Shown here piece after piece: positions 21,556 through 31,235 of a DNA stretch of 33,164 nt (position 1 is the stretch's first letter; every line of letters starts with the position of its first letter). Position numbers and translations under genes: made by a program. The notes under the pieces were generated by a model. That model saw nothing but the letters and a program-made list of their open reading frames with translations, was not told where the DNA came from and did not search any database. Source of the stretch: DASSNR01 sp036278935 (lineage in GTDB: Bacteria > Gemmatimonadota > Gemmatimonadetes > Gemmatimonadales > Gemmatimonadaceae); assembly GCA_036278935.1 (NCBI GenBank), contig DASUKA010000013.1:1-33164 (forward strand). The letters are read 5' to 3'.

Positions 21556-24251
21556 TCTTCGCGAAGTGCTACCAATGGATCCACTCGCGTCGCCCGCCGC
21601 GCCGGCACGTAGCTGGCCACCAGCGAGACCGCCGCCAGCACGACGGCCACGCCGGCGAACGTGATGGGGTCGACGGGGCTGACACCGAACAGAAACCCGC
21701 GCACGAGTCTGCCGAGCAGCATCGAGAGACCGAGGCCGATGATGAGTCCGCCCGCCACGAGCGACATCCCGTGCCGGAGTATGATCCGGTAGATGTCCCC
21801 CGACTCGGCGCCCAATGCCACACGAATGCCCAGCTCCCGCGTTCGTTGTGAGACGGCGTACGCGACGACACCGTACAGTCCGATCGCGGCGAGCGCGAGA
21901 CCCAGCAGGCTGAAAATACCGAGCAGCGTCGCGGCGGCCCGTTGCGGCAGAAGCGAGACGCCCAACGCGCCTTCCATGGTTCCCGTCTGCACCGGCAGAT
22001 CGGGATCGAGCGCGGCCGCGTCGCGCCGCACGGCCGGGAGTATGGCGCGCGGATCCCCCGCCGTCCGCATCTCCAGGATCATGTTCGGCTCGTAGCTCTG
22101 GAGATACGGCATGTAGTAGAATGGCGCCGGCTCCTCGCTCACCGAGCGCGTCTTGGAGTCGCGAGCCACGCCGACCACCACGCGCATCTGGTTGCCATCC
22201 CCGATGCGTTTGCCGATCGCGTCCTGCCCCGGCCAGAAGTACCGGGCAAACGACTCGTTCACGATGGCCACCGGGAGTGCCCCCGCGCGGTCCTGTGCCA
22301 TGAACTCGCGACCACGCGCCATCGGGATGCGCATCACGTCGAAGTAGCGAGGCCCCACGACATTCATGCCGAACTCGAGATCCTCGCCCGGTTTCGCCTG
22401 ATAGCCCTCCACGCGCACGCCGCGGCGGTTGTACGAAAGTCCGAGCGGCGTGCTCTCGGCGAGGCTCACCGCGCGCACACCGGGGAGAGCGGCCGCCTCG
22501 CGCACGATCGCCTCATAGAATGCGCGTCCGCGCGCTTCGGAGTACGCCTGGTTCCCCAGCTCGAACGAGGCGAGCGCAATCTGCCGCGGCTCGAAGCCCA
22601 GATCCACGGTCTGCGCCGCGCGCAGGCTGCGCAACAGCAGCCCCGCCATGGCGAGCAGGACCACGCACAACGCCACCTGGCTCACCACGAGGATGCTCCG
22701 CATCGCGGGCCGGCGCCGGCCGCGCGCGCCGAGTGCAGCCCCCTTGAGCGCGGGCACCAGGTCGACCCGAGCGGCCTTGAGCGCCGGCATCCCCCCGAAG
22801 ATGAGTCCGGTAAGCCCGGCCACCAGCGCGGTGAAGAGGAGCACGCGGTGATCGATGGAGAGATCGAGCGCGATGGTGATGGGGAGCGGAGGCTTGAACG
22901 CCATGAGGAGCCGCGTCGCCCAGACGGCCAGCAGCACACCGACGATGGCGCCGAGCGTGGCGAGCACCGCGCTCTCGGTGAGGAGCTGCCGCACGAGTCG
23001 CCCGCGCGCGGCGCCGAGTGCCAGGCGGACGGCCACTTCACGTTGCCGCCCCGCGGCGCGCGCGAGGAGCAGATTGGCCACGTTCGCGCAACAGATGAGG
23101 AGCATGATCCCCACGACGGTCATGAGCAACGCGAAAAAGCCGACGACCGTGCCCCGGAGCTGCGGGATGACACGCGCGTCGTGCTCGGCCAGGAGCGTGA
23201 TCGCGCGCGGTTCCTTGTGCACGTCGGTCCAGAATTGCGGATAGGCATCGTGCAGCTGGCGCCCGATCACGCGGAAACGCGCCTGCGCCATGGCAAGCGT
23301 GGCCCCCGGGGCGAGGCGGCCGATGAGGAAGAGATCGCGGTTGCCACGATTCATGAGATCGCCGTCGCTGTCGGGCGTGAGCACGTCGTCCATGAGGTAC
23401 GGCACCCAGAGGTCCGCCTGCACGCCGCGAGTGGAGCCGGTGAAGTGCGGTGGCGCCACGCCGACGATGGTAAATGCGCTCCCGTTCACGTGGATTGTTC
23501 GTCCAATCGCCCCCGGGTCGCCCCCGAACGCCCGCTGCCACAACCCGTAGCTCACCACCGCCACCGGCTCGGTGCCGGGCGCGCGGCCCTCGTCCGGCGT
23601 GAACGTGCGGCCCAGCGCGGGTGTGACGCCCAGTACGGCGAAGTAGTTCCCGGTCACCGCTTCGCCGCCGACCCGGCTCGCCGCGCCGCCCGTGCTGAAG
23701 TTGAAGGGGCGGAAGGTGAACGCCGCGAGACCGGCGAGCTGCGTGTTGTCCTTGCGGAAGTCGAGGTAGTCGGCGTACGAGGACGTGCCGTAGCGGGGAC
23801 CGCTGAAGTCGCTCGTGTAGATGGAGACCAGCCGCCCGGGCTCGCGCACCGCGGCCGGGGGTCGGAGGAGCACGGCGTTCACCACGGAGAAGATGGTGGT
23901 GTTCGCGCCGATGCCGAGCGCAAGGGTGAGCACGGCGACGAACGTGAAGCCGGGCGCGCGCCGTAGCCCGCGCACGGCATAGCGGAGGTCGTGCAGCAGA
24001 TCACCCATCCGTTCTCTCCTCTGGCGCTGGCGCTCGCGGCGCCGGTCGTGGTCGCGGAGCGCCGCGCCGACGCGCGTCACATCGCCAAAACGCTCGTGCG
24101 CCAACTGCCGTGCTTCTGCCCCAGACATGCCCCGCGCCTCGTACTCGCGCGAGCGCATCTCGAGGTGAAAGCGAAGCTCATCGTCGACGTCCGCGTCGAT
24201 GTCCGGTCCCCAGAACCGCAGATAGCGCCTCCAGCGCGGAACCCGATCCAT
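21552..24251 (-). CDS. ADOP-family ABC permease with N-terminal prefix domain
   Basis: The 899-residue protein begins with the permease prefix domain (RWRRYLRFWGPDIDADVDDELRFHLEMRSREYEARGMSGAEARQLAHERFGD), followed by LRYAVRGLRRAPGFTFVAVLTLALGIGANTTIFSVVNAVLLRP and two MacB-core/FtsX units (REVAVRLALGAARGRLVRQLL and RELGIRVALGAESGDIYRIIL), ending YVPARRATRVDPLVALREE. It starts 15 bp after the PadR gene stop. PadR-ADOP clusters are typical of Acidobacteriota and Gemmatimonadota; PadR probably represses the operon. The transported substrate, if any, is unknown. Confidence 0.92.
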   Translation of the reverse strand: MDRVPRWRRYLRFWGPDIDADVDDELRFHLEMRSREYEARGMSGAEARQLAHERFGDVTRVGAALRDHDRRRERQRQRRERMGDLLHDLRYAVRGLRRAPGFTFVAVLTLALGIGANTTIFSVVNAVLLRPPAAVREPGRLVSIYTSDFSGPRYGTSSYADYLDFRKDNTQLAGLAAFTFRPFNFSTGGAASRVGGEAVTGNYFAVLGVTPALGRTFTPDEGRAPGTEPVAVVSYGLWQRAFGGDPGAIGRTIHVNGSAFTIVGVAPPHFTGSTRGVQADLWVPYLMDDVLTPDSDGDLMNRGNRDLFLIGRLAPGATLAMAQARFRVIGRQLHDAYPQFWTDVHKEPRAITLLAEHDARVIPQLRGTVVGFFALLMTVVGIMLLICCANVANLLLARAAGRQREVAVRLALGAARGRLVRQLLTESAVLATLGAIVGVLLAVWATRLLMAFKPPLPITIALDLSIDHRVLLFTALVAGLTGLIFGGMPALKAARVDLVPALKGAALGARGRRRPAMRSILVVSQVALCVVLLAMAGLLLRSLRAAQTVDLGFEPRQIALASFELGNQAYSEARGRAFYEAIVREAAALPGVRAVSLAESTPLGLSYNRRGVRVEGYQAKPGEDLEFGMNVVGPRYFDVMRIPMARGREFMAQDRAGALPVAIVNESFARYFWPGQDAIGKRIGDGNQMRVVVGVARDSKTRSVSEEPAPFYYMPYLQSYEPNMILEMRTAGDPRAILPAVRRDAAALDPDLPVQTGTMEGALGVSLLPQRAAATLLGIFSLLGLALAAIGLYGVVAYAVSQRTRELGIRVALGAESGDIYRIILRHGMSLVAGGLIIGLGLSMLLGRLVRGFLFGVSPVDPITFAGVAVVLAAVSLVASYVPARRATRVDPLVALREE

Positions 24252-24266
24252 CGCGTCGCACTCCTC

Positions 24267-24611
24267 TCACGCCAGCGACGGCGTCGCGCGTAGCACCCGC
24301 GTGACCGCGCCCGCGTAGCGCAGCCACACCGCCGCCTCCGCGCGCAGATGCGCGCGGCCGGCCCGCGTGATCGTGTAGAAGCGCGCACGCCGGTTGTTCT
24401 CCGAGAGCCCCCACTCCGATTCCACCCACCCCTTGTCCTCCAGACGGCGGAGCGCGGGGTAGAGCGAGCCCTCCTCGATGCGCAGCACGTCGTCGGCGGT
24501 GTTCTCGACCCAGCGCGCAATGCCGTACCCGTGCGCGGGGCCGGCGAGCAGCGCCTTGAGGATGAGGATGCTGAGCGTGCCCTGCAGCAGGTCTCCGGTG
24601 TCCGCGTGCAC
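24267..24611 (-). CDS. PadR-family transcriptional regulator
   Basis: The 114-residue protein shows the PadR winged helix: LLQGTLSILILKALLAGPAHGYGIARWVE, then EEGSLYPALRRLEDKGWVESEWGLSENNRRARFYTITRAGRAHL. The C-terminal helix is the dimerisation part. I chose the GTG at 24611 (VHADTGDLLQGTL) because AGGGAGAG lies just upstream and the protein then begins where PadR proteins normally do; the longer frame from 24668 has an unusual arginine-rich start. It is the first gene of the ADOP operon and likely its repressor. Confidence 0.9.
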   Translation of the reverse strand: MHADTGDLLQGTLSILILKALLAGPAHGYGIARWVENTADDVLRIEEGSLYPALRRLEDKGWVESEWGLSENNRRARFYTITRAGRAHLRAEAAVWLRYAGAVTRVLRATPSLA

Positions 24612-24752
24612 GAACTCTCCCTGGGCAAGTCTATGGAAGAAGATGCAGGACCGCGCACGCGCACGCAAGGGGACGGCCGTCGCGTATGGGGCTGGAACTT
24701 CCCGATCCGGCCGCTCACGCGCGCCGGAGGACGCCGGCGCGCGCTCCGCCGG

Positions 24753-25805
24753 TCAGCGCACGTCGATGATCACGGTGCGCACCGCGTTGTTCCCGTACCC
24801 GTGGCGGTTCCAGCGCGCGGCGTCCGGCTGCACGTTCCCCGCGCCGTCGGTGGCGCGGCTGCGCAGTGCATAGCGCCCCGGCTGCGGCACATCGCACTGG
24901 AGCTCCCACGGGGTCCACGCATGTGTGGACGCCGCTGCGCCGAGTTGCGCGTCGCGCCACGTGTCGCCGCCGCCGATGGCCACCTCCACGCGCACGATGG
25001 GCGCCGCGCCGGACCATGCCCAGCCCTGCACTAACAGCGGGGCACTGGCCACGACATCGCCATCCTCCGGCGAGACGATCATCGACTTCACCCGCATGCG
25101 GGTGACGGGGCTGGTGGCGCTCGCGTCCTCGTATACGTACCGCTTCCTCTGGAAGTAGCCGCGATACGGCGTGGTGAGCGCCTCGATGCGCGTTACCCAC
25201 TTCACGCTCGCCATGCCGTACCAGCCGGGCACGATGAGCCGCACCGGGGCGCCGTGCGGACGAGCGAGCGGCTCGCCATTCATCATCATCGCGAGCAGCG
25301 TGTCAGGCTGGAGCGCGTCCGCCACCGGGAGGGCGCGCCCGAAGGTGACGGGCCCGACGGAGTCCTCGCGCGGGCCCGCGTCCGCGCCCTCCACGAGGAT
25401 CTCCACCGCCTCGGTGTGGACGCCCGCGCGTTCCAGCACGGCGGCCAGCGGCACGCCGGTCCAGCGCGCCGTGCTCACCGCGCCGCTCCGCCAGAGCTCG
25501 CCGGGCGGCGGTGGGCGCATGGACGACCGGTCGTTGCCTGCACACTCCATGGTCGCGACCACGGTGTGCATGGGGAGCGCGCGCAGCTCGCTCATGTCGA
25601 TGGCGAACGGGGAGTGCACGGCGCCGCCCACCGCGATGCGATGCGCGCCGTCGTCCAGCTGTGGGTGTGCGAAGTTGCTGCGGACGTACACATGCCGGCT
25701 GGGCGTGACCTCAGCGGCCAGCGCGGGCGTTGGCGTCTCTGCATTCAGGGGCGATGGCTTGACCACCACCAGCGTATCGGTGTTCGGATCCGGCGGAGCG
25801 CTCAT
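24753..25805 (-). CDS. sulfite oxidase-like molybdopterin protein
   Basis: The 350-residue protein has the sulfite oxidase molybdopterin domain: YVRSNFAHPQL, VATMECAGNDRSSM with the probable Mo-ligand C88, PVRLIVPGWYGMASVKWVTRIEAL, and a C-terminal dimerisation domain (VQGWAWSGAAPIVRVEVAIGGGDTWRDAQL ... WTPWELQCDVPQPGRYALRSRATDGAGNVQP). No signal or Tat peptide and no haem domain are seen, so it may be cytosolic or use another route. GAGAGGAA immediately precedes the ATG. The start overlaps the end of the DinB gene. It probably oxidises sulfite or a related compound; the electron acceptor is unknown. Confidence 0.9.
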   Translation of the reverse strand: MSAPPDPNTDTLVVVKPSPLNAETPTPALAAEVTPSRHVYVRSNFAHPQLDDGAHRIAVGGAVHSPFAIDMSELRALPMHTVVATMECAGNDRSSMRPPPPGELWRSGAVSTARWTGVPLAAVLERAGVHTEAVEILVEGADAGPREDSVGPVTFGRALPVADALQPDTLLAMMMNGEPLARPHGAPVRLIVPGWYGMASVKWVTRIEALTTPYRGYFQRKRYVYEDASATSPVTRMRVKSMIVSPEDGDVVASAPLLVQGWAWSGAAPIVRVEVAIGGGDTWRDAQLGAAASTHAWTPWELQCDVPQPGRYALRSRATDGAGNVQPDAARWNRHGYGNNAVRTVIIDVR

Positions 25806-26377
25806 TTCCTCTCGGCGGCTTGGATGGAATTTGTGGGGTCGGCACCGGCCCAGGTCACGTCGGCGGTGGGGCCGTAGATCGCCGGCACGGCGCGGCCCAT
25901 GACCCGCAGGTAGACGCTGAGCTGCGTGCGATGGTGCGCGGTGTGGAGCACGCGACGCCAGAACACCCAGATGCGCTGGCGCTCGACGTCGAAGAACGGG
26001 ACGATCGAGAGCCACCACGGCTCTCCCTGGGTGGCAAGGAACTCCAGCCGCGCGATCGCCCGCGTGCGCAGGCGCTCACAGTAGGCCGGCACCGTGTGCT
26101 CTGCCGGCACGGCCTCAGCGGCCGGCGGCTCCGGGACGCCCAGGAACTCGGCGAAGAAGCGCCGCTCGGAGAGGAGTTGGTGCTTGAGGATATCGCCCAC
26201 GGTGCTCGCGCGCGGGTGCGGCCGGAAGGAGAGGTCGTCGGCGGAGAACTCCCGCCACACGGAGACCGCCTTGTTGGTTTCGCTGGCGTAGGTGGTCATC
26301 AGGTGCTGAAAGACCGGCGCCGCGGCGACGGGGATCTGCTTGTCGGGAATGGCGGTGTAGGCATACTGCATGGACAT
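25802..26377 (-). CDS. DinB-family protein
   Basis: The 191-residue four-helix protein has the DinB/YfiT features: DDLSFRPHPRASTVGDILKHQLLSERRFF with a likely metal His, and VFWRRVLHTAHHRTQLSVYLRVMG with the His pair. Members are metal-binding; some act as thiol-dependent transferases (bacillithiol or mycothiol type), others have no known role. GAGGTG lies 7 bases before the ATG at 26377. It is transcribed just ahead of the sulfite oxidase-like gene and overlaps it by 4 bases, so they form an operon. Confidence 0.88.
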   Translation of the reverse strand: MSMQYAYTAIPDKQIPVAAAPVFQHLMTTYASETNKAVSVWREFSADDLSFRPHPRASTVGDILKHQLLSERRFFAEFLGVPEPPAAEAVPAEHTVPAYCERLRTRAIARLEFLATQGEPWWLSIVPFFDVERQRIWVFWRRVLHTAHHRTQLSVYLRVMGRAVPAIYGPTADVTWAGADPTNSIQAAERK

Positions 26378-26574
26378 GGCGGCACCTCGCTCGGCATGGG
26401 GACATGTATCAAGTGTACCAACACGTCGGAGCGCCCGCAGTTCGCACGTGGGCACCCCGGCACTTGACTTGCGGCGGGTGGATGAACAGCGTGTCGTACG
26501 CGTTCGCGCCGCGTGTCGTCCGGGACGACCCGCCCGATCGCACCATGTCATCGTCCAGCTGTCAGGAGGTCGAA

Positions 26575-26862
26575 GTGACGCAGCCCAGAAAGCGCAACAC
26601 CGCCGGTTCATCGTCCGCGCAGACGCGAGCCACGCGGAAGCAGGCGGCATCAATGCAGCAGCGCGAGGAGGAGGTGCCCATCGTAGCGCAGCCACGGGTC
26701 GACGACGAGATCCGCGTTCGCGCCTACGAGATCTATCTCGAGCGCGGCGCTGGACACGGCCGCGATCTCGAGGATTGGCTCCAGGCGGAGCGTGAATGCC
26801 AGCAGCGCGCCTTCGGTCAGGAGAGCGCCGACAGAGGCATCTCGCCCTCAGCCAGCTTGTAA
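26575..26862 (+). CDS. DUF2934-family small protein
   Basis: The 95-residue protein ends in a DUF2934 motif (DDEIRVRAYEIYLERGAGHGRDLEDWLQAERE), a short helical element of unknown function found in soil bacteria. The GTG at 26575 is preferred because AGGAGG lies 5-6 bases upstream. An in-frame ATG at 26545 would add 10 residues without such a site. The N-terminal 45 residues are low-complexity, rich in Ser, Arg and Gln. Confidence 0.8.
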   Translation: MTQPRKRNTAGSSSAQTRATRKQAASMQQREEEVPIVAQPRVDDEIRVRAYEIYLERGAGHGRDLEDWLQAERECQQRAFGQESADRGISPSASL

Positions 26863-27013
26863 GCGCGGGCGGAGGCTCATGCCGCATTCCGGTGGACGGT
26901 CCGGGGTGCGTGCGCCGCATGAGAGACCGTCACAGACCCGGCGCCGCCCGGCCCGGGGCTGCGGGAGCGCACCCACTCGCCCGGCCGGGTGGCCACCGCC
27001 CGAGCGACGCGCA

Positions 27014-27187
27014 TCAGAACTCGCGCCGCTTCATCTCGCGGAACAGGCGTTCGGCCTCCACCGCCTTCTCGGGCTCGGCGGGACGCGTGGCCTCGAGCGT
27101 CGCGTCGTAGACCGGGCGCGTCTTGGCCTTGGCCTGCGCCTTGGCGGCGTTGCGGCGGGCCAGCGCGATGAGTTGCTTCTCGTCCAT
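27014..27187 (-). CDS. hypothetical 57-residue protein
   Basis: MDEKQLIALARRNAAKAQAK begins a lysine- and arginine-rich helical protein ending LFREMKRREF. I do not recognise the family. GGAGCGACA precedes the ATG at 27187, and the codon use fits the neighbours, so it is probably real. It is convergent with the DUF2934 gene and divergent from the sugar transporter operon. Confidence 0.6.
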   Translation of the reverse strand: MDEKQLIALARRNAAKAQAKAKTRPVYDATLEATRPAEPEKAVEAERLFREMKRREF

Positions 27188-27419
27188 TGTCGCTCCACTA
27201 GGGAAATGCCAACTGCCGGGATACGCCGTTGAGGCGCGGGCTGGTTGGTGTGCGGTGCGGCATGCTGGCGCGCCTGAAGGCTGTGGCAATGATAGCGCCG
27301 CACACCGGGGATCGGAAGCGCGCGGCGGGCGGACGCCCGTGACGCATGCTGGAAGCGCGCGCCTGTTGGGCGAGCGCGCCTACTTGCAGTTTCCGGCGCC
27401 GAGCGGCAAGCTTGGCGCG

Positions 27420-28421
27420 ATGTCTTCATTCCCACCGCCACACCCTCTCATGCGCTCTGTGCGGTCCATTCTCCAGCTCACGGCGCGGCTGGCGCTCGTG
27501 GCCACGTGCGCCGCGGCGCTCGCCTGCCACGGCGATGCCGGCGGCGCCTCCGGCGCGACCACCAAGACGATCGGCGTCACCCTGCTCACGCGCGAGCACG
27601 AGTTCTACCGCGAGCTCGAGGCCGGCCTGCGCCAGTCGGCCGACCAGCACCACTACAAGCTCATCGTCACCTCCGGCGACTTCGACCTGGCCAAGCAGCA
27701 GTCGCAGATCGACAACTTCATCGTGCAGCACGTGGACGCGATCATCGTCTGCCCGGTGGACTCCAAGGGGATCGCGCCGGCCATCAAGAAGGCCACCGCG
27801 GCCGGCATTCCCGTCTTCACAGCGGACATCGCGGCGCAAGGTGCGCCGGTGGTCTCGCACGTCGCCTCCGACAACATCGCCGGTGGCAAGCTCGCCGCCC
27901 AGTACATCGCCAAGGCGCTGGGCGGCAAGGGGCAGGTGGGGCTCATCGGCGAGCCGGAGGTGCAGTCCACCATCGACCGCGAGGCCGGCTTCCGCCAGGC
28001 GCTCAAGGCCTACCCCGGATTGACGCTGGTGTCGTCGCTCAACGGCGAGGGCGTGCGCGACCGCGCGCTCAAGGCGGCGGATGACATGCTCCAGGCGCAC
28101 CCGGAGATCGACGCCATCTTCGCCATCAACGATGAGTCGGCGCTCGGCGTGCTCTCGAGCGCGGAGTCGCGGCATGACGACAGCCTGGTGATCGTGGGGT
28201 ATGACGCCACGCCGGAAGCGCAGCGGGCCATCGCCGGCCACACCCCGCTCAAGGCCGACGTGGCGCAGCAGCCGCGCGTGATCGGCACGGAGACCATCGA
28301 CGCCATCGCGCAGCACTTCGCGGGCAAGACGCCCCCGGCCAGGATCGCGGTGCCGATTCGCATCGTCGATGCCGACTCGGTGCGCGCGATGCAGACGGCG
28401 GCCGCGGCGCCGCACCCGTAG
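27420..28421 (+). CDS. sugar ABC transporter substrate-binding lipoprotein (RbsB-type)
   Basis: The protein of about 333 residues has a lipoprotein-like signal (LTARLALVATCAAALAC, lipidation Cys) and a Peripla_BP_4 fold: TIGVTLLTREHEFYRELEAGLRQSAD, IIVCPVDSKGIAPAIKKATAAGIPVFTADI, HVASDNIAGGKLAAQYIA, and DAIFAINDESALGVLSSAE. These match ribose/galactofuranose-type binding proteins. The downstream ATPase and permease complete the importer. The sugar is not determined. Start ATG 27420 or 27450 (MRSVRSIL) are both possible; the latter gives a more usual signal length, and neither has a clear ribosome binding site. Confidence 0.88.
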   Translation: MSSFPPPHPLMRSVRSILQLTARLALVATCAAALACHGDAGGASGATTKTIGVTLLTREHEFYRELEAGLRQSADQHHYKLIVTSGDFDLAKQQSQIDNFIVQHVDAIIVCPVDSKGIAPAIKKATAAGIPVFTADIAAQGAPVVSHVASDNIAGGKLAAQYIAKALGGKGQVGLIGEPEVQSTIDREAGFRQALKAYPGLTLVSSLNGEGVRDRALKAADDMLQAHPEIDAIFAINDESALGVLSSAESRHDDSLVIVGYDATPEAQRAIAGHTPLKADVAQQPRVIGTETIDAIAQHFAGKTPPARIAVPIRIVDADSVRAMQTAAAAPHP

Positions 28422-28432
28422 TCCGTAGTGTC

Positions 28433-29989
28433 GTGGAGCTGGTCGCGCAGTCGCTGGTCAAGCGCTACCCCGGGGTGCTCGCGCTGGACGGCGTGAGCAT
28501 CACGGTCCGGGGCAGTGAAGTGCACGCGGTGGCCGGCGAGAACGGCGCGGGCAAGTCCACCCTCATGCAGCTCCTCTCCGGCGCCATCACGCCGGACGGC
28601 GGTACGATCACCGTCGATGGCCGCGAGGTCCGCTTCGCCTCCCCGCACGACGCACACGCGCTCGGCATCCGGATGATCCACCAGGAGCTGAGCCTCGTGC
28701 CGGAGCTGTCCGTGGCAGAGAACATTTTTCTGGGCGCCGAGCCGGCGCGGCGCGGCATGGTGGATCGCGCGCGGCAGCGGCGGGAGGCGCGCGCGGTGCT
28801 CGACCGGCTCGGTCAGACCTCGCTCGACACCGATGCGCGTATCGACGACCTGTCGCTCGCCGCGCGGCAGATGACCGAGATCGCCAAGTCGGTGTCGCAG
28901 CGCGCACGCGTGCTGATCATGGACGAGCCCACCGCCATTCTGGCGCACGAGGAGACCGAAGCGCTGTTCGCGGTGATCGCGCAGCTCAGCGCGGAAGGGG
29001 TGGCGATCGTCTACATCTCGCACCGGTTGGAGGAGATCTTCCGCATTGCGAGCCGGGTGACGGTGCTGCGCGACGGGCGGCTGGTGACGAGCGCGTCGCT
29101 GGGCGAGCTCTCGCGCGGGGAGATCGTGCGACTCATGGTGGGGCGCGAGCTCTCGGCTGGATATCCGCGCGCCACGCAGCCGCCGGGCGAGGAGATCCTG
29201 CGCGTGGAGCGGCTCTCGTCGGGCCCGGTGCGCGATGCGACGCTCGCGCTCCGCCGCGGCGAGATCGTGGGACTGGTGGGGCTGGTGGGCGCGGGTCGCA
29301 CCGAGCTGGCGCGCGCGATCTTCGGTGCGGAGCCCACCACGGCGGGGGCGATGTTCGTGGACGGCGCGCCGTACCGGCCGCGTTCCCCGCACGACGCGAT
29401 CGCCGCCGGCCTCGCGCTGCTGCCGGAGGACCGCAAGCGGCAGGGGCTGGTGCTCGAAGCGACGATCCGCGAGAACACCTCCCTCCCCTCGCTGCGCGCG
29501 CTGGTGCGAGCCGGCATGGCGCGCGCCGCTGCGGCAGTGCGCGGGCGGCCGGCCTCGGCCATGCCGGTGCTCTCGCGCGCGGGTGTAGTGAATCGCGCGC
29601 GCGAGCGCGGCGAGGTGACGCGGTGGGTCGAGGCGCTCAAGGTGCGCACGCCATCGGTGGAGCGGCCGGCGCGTCAGCTCTCCGGCGGCAATCAGCAGAA
29701 GGTGGTGGTGGCGCGCTGGCTGCTGGCGCATTCGCACATCCTGCTGGTGGACGAGCCGACGCGCGGGATTGATGTAGGCGCCAAGGCGGAGATCTACGCG
29801 CTCATGCGGCGGCTGGCCGACGAGGGCGCCGCGATCCTGATGATCTCCTCCGACCTGCCCGAAGCGCTGGGGATGGCGGACCGCCTGCTCGTGATGCGCG
29901 GCGGGCGGATCGTCGGCGAGCTCTCGCGCGCCGAGGCGACGCCGGAGCGCGTGGCGTCGCTGATTCTGGGGGAGAGCTCGGCCGCATGA
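28433..29989 (+). CDS. sugar ABC transporter ATPase, double domain (RbsA-type)
   Basis: The 518-residue protein holds two ABC domains. The first has Walker A GENGAGKS (35-42), signature-like LSLAARQMTEIAKSV, Walker B VLIMDEPTAIL and H-loop YISHRLEEI. The second has the usual degenerate Walker A GLVGAGRTE, signature LSGGNQQKVVVARWL and Walker B ILLVDEPTRGIDVG. This is the CUT2/RbsA-MglA type. A stretch of about 25 extra residues (MARAAAAVRGRPASAMPV) lies before the second signature. GTG start 28433 is 12 bases after the previous stop. The gene overlaps the permease by ATGA. Confidence 0.93.
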   Translation: MELVAQSLVKRYPGVLALDGVSITVRGSEVHAVAGENGAGKSTLMQLLSGAITPDGGTITVDGREVRFASPHDAHALGIRMIHQELSLVPELSVAENIFLGAEPARRGMVDRARQRREARAVLDRLGQTSLDTDARIDDLSLAARQMTEIAKSVSQRARVLIMDEPTAILAHEETEALFAVIAQLSAEGVAIVYISHRLEEIFRIASRVTVLRDGRLVTSASLGELSRGEIVRLMVGRELSAGYPRATQPPGEEILRVERLSSGPVRDATLALRRGEIVGLVGLVGAGRTELARAIFGAEPTTAGAMFVDGAPYRPRSPHDAIAAGLALLPEDRKRQGLVLEATIRENTSLPSLRALVRAGMARAAAAVRGRPASAMPVLSRAGVVNRARERGEVTRWVEALKVRTPSVERPARQLSGGNQQKVVVARWLLAHSHILLVDEPTRGIDVGAKAEIYALMRRLADEGAAILMISSDLPEALGMADRLLVMRGGRIVGELSRAEATPERVASLILGESSAA

Positions 29990-30981
29990 GCGTACCCGTG
30001 GAGCGGGAGCAGATCGCCGGCGCGCCGGTTCCGACCGCCGTGCCCTGGCAGCGCGCGGCGGAGTACGTACTCGTCATCGCCACGCTGGTGGAAGTGGCGA
30101 TCTTCGCCTTCGCGGCGCCCGGCTTCTTCTCCGTGGCCAACGCGCTCAACATCGCGCTCAGCATCGCGGTGACCGGGATACTGGCGGTGGGTGCGACGGC
30201 GGTGATCCTGACCGCGGGGATCGATCTCTCCGTGGGCTCGGTGGTGGCGCTCACGGGCGTGACCGGCGCCATGGCCGCGGCGGCGAGCGGGATGCCCGCA
30301 CTCGCCGCGCTCGCGGTCGCGCTCATCGTCGGCACGGCCACGGGCGTGGTGAACGGCACGCTCATCGCCTACTTCCGCGTGCAGCCCTTCATCGCGACGC
30401 TGGCGTTGCTGACCATCGCGCGCGGGCTGGCGTTCATCATCTCCGGCGGGCGGAGCATCGGCAACCTGGGGCCCACCTTCGGCATTCTGGGCCGCTCGCT
30501 CGTGTTCGGCATCCCGACGCCGGTGATCGTGATGGCCATCGTGATGATCGCCGGCGCGTTCGTGCTCAAGCGCACCGTGTTCGGGCGCCACATCTACGCG
30601 ATCGGCGGGAACACCGAGGCGGCGTGGCTGGCGGGGATCAACGTGCGGTGGGTGATCTGGCTCGTCTACGTGCTCAACGGCGCGCTCTCGGGACTCGGCG
30701 GACTGACGCTCGCCTCGCGGCTGGGCGCCGGTGTGCCCGACGCGGGGTTGCAGTACGAGCTGGACGTGATTGCCGCGGTGGTGGTGGGTGGCACGTCGCT
30801 CTTCGGCGGGCGCGGGACGATCGCCGGCACGCTCTGGGGGACGGTGTTCATCGGCGTGCTGATGAACGGGCTCAACCTGGCGAATGTCGATCCGTACGTG
30901 CAGAAGATCGCGCTCGGCGTGGTGATCGTGCTGGCGGCGGTGGGGGATGAGCTGACGAGGAAGAAGCGGGCGGCGTGGTAA
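29986..30981 (+). CDS. sugar ABC transporter permease (RbsC-type)
   Basis: The 331-residue membrane protein has about nine hydrophobic helices and the BPD_transp_2 features: ILTAGIDLSVGSVVALTGVTGAMAA, GVVNGTLIAYFRVQPFIATLALLTIARGLAF, FGRHIYAIGGNTEAAWLAGINV, and GGRGTIAGTLWGTVFIGVLMNGLNL. It forms the channel of the importer with the ATPase and binding protein before it. It overlaps the ATPase stop. It is the last chromosomal-type gene before the right-hand attC cluster. Confidence 0.93.
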   Translation: MSVPVEREQIAGAPVPTAVPWQRAAEYVLVIATLVEVAIFAFAAPGFFSVANALNIALSIAVTGILAVGATAVILTAGIDLSVGSVVALTGVTGAMAAAASGMPALAALAVALIVGTATGVVNGTLIAYFRVQPFIATLALLTIARGLAFIISGGRSIGNLGPTFGILGRSLVFGIPTPVIVMAIVMIAGAFVLKRTVFGRHIYAIGGNTEAAWLAGINVRWVIWLVYVLNGALSGLGGLTLASRLGAGVPDAGLQYELDVIAAVVVGGTSLFGGRGTIAGTLWGTVFIGVLMNGLNLANVDPYVQKIALGVVIVLAAVGDELTRKKRAAW

Positions 30982-31125
30982 GCGGGGCGGATGGCGGCAG
31001 GCGGGGGAAGCGTGGGCGGGGGCGTGGCTGAGTGCGCGTCTGTCGGGACGCGTTCGCGGGCCGCGTGGCATTTCGCGGTTGGGGGTGCGGAGGAGGGGCG
31101 TGCGGGCTGACGCTCGGCTCCATAT
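30982..31125. other. gene-less GC-rich spacer
   Basis: No gene, attC or hairpin with a T-run was seen here. The sequence is unusually G-rich on the plus strand (many GGGG runs) and marks the border between the sugar transporter operon and the attC cluster. Confidence 0.5.
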
Positions 31126-31156
31126 GGATTATGCGGCGACCAGTGCAGCATAATCC
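31126..31156. repeat. inverted repeat GGATTATGC ... GCATAATCC
   Basis: Perfect 9-bp arms (31126-31134 and 31148-31156) flank 13 bp. The word TTATGCGGC recurs in the stronger palindrome at 31236-31271. It may be a recombination site relic or a protein-binding site. Confidence 0.6.
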
Positions 31157-31235
31157 AGGAAGGGGGTTGAGGGCGCACAGCAAGTCCATGCTGGCGCGTG
31201 CTTGGGATGGGGCGATCGGCCTTCGCCGCACAGTG

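Noticed and set aside
21942..23966. 674-codon open frame opposite the ADOP permease
   Set aside because: Low-complexity His/Arg/Glu composition and complete overlap with a well-recognised permease on the other strand.
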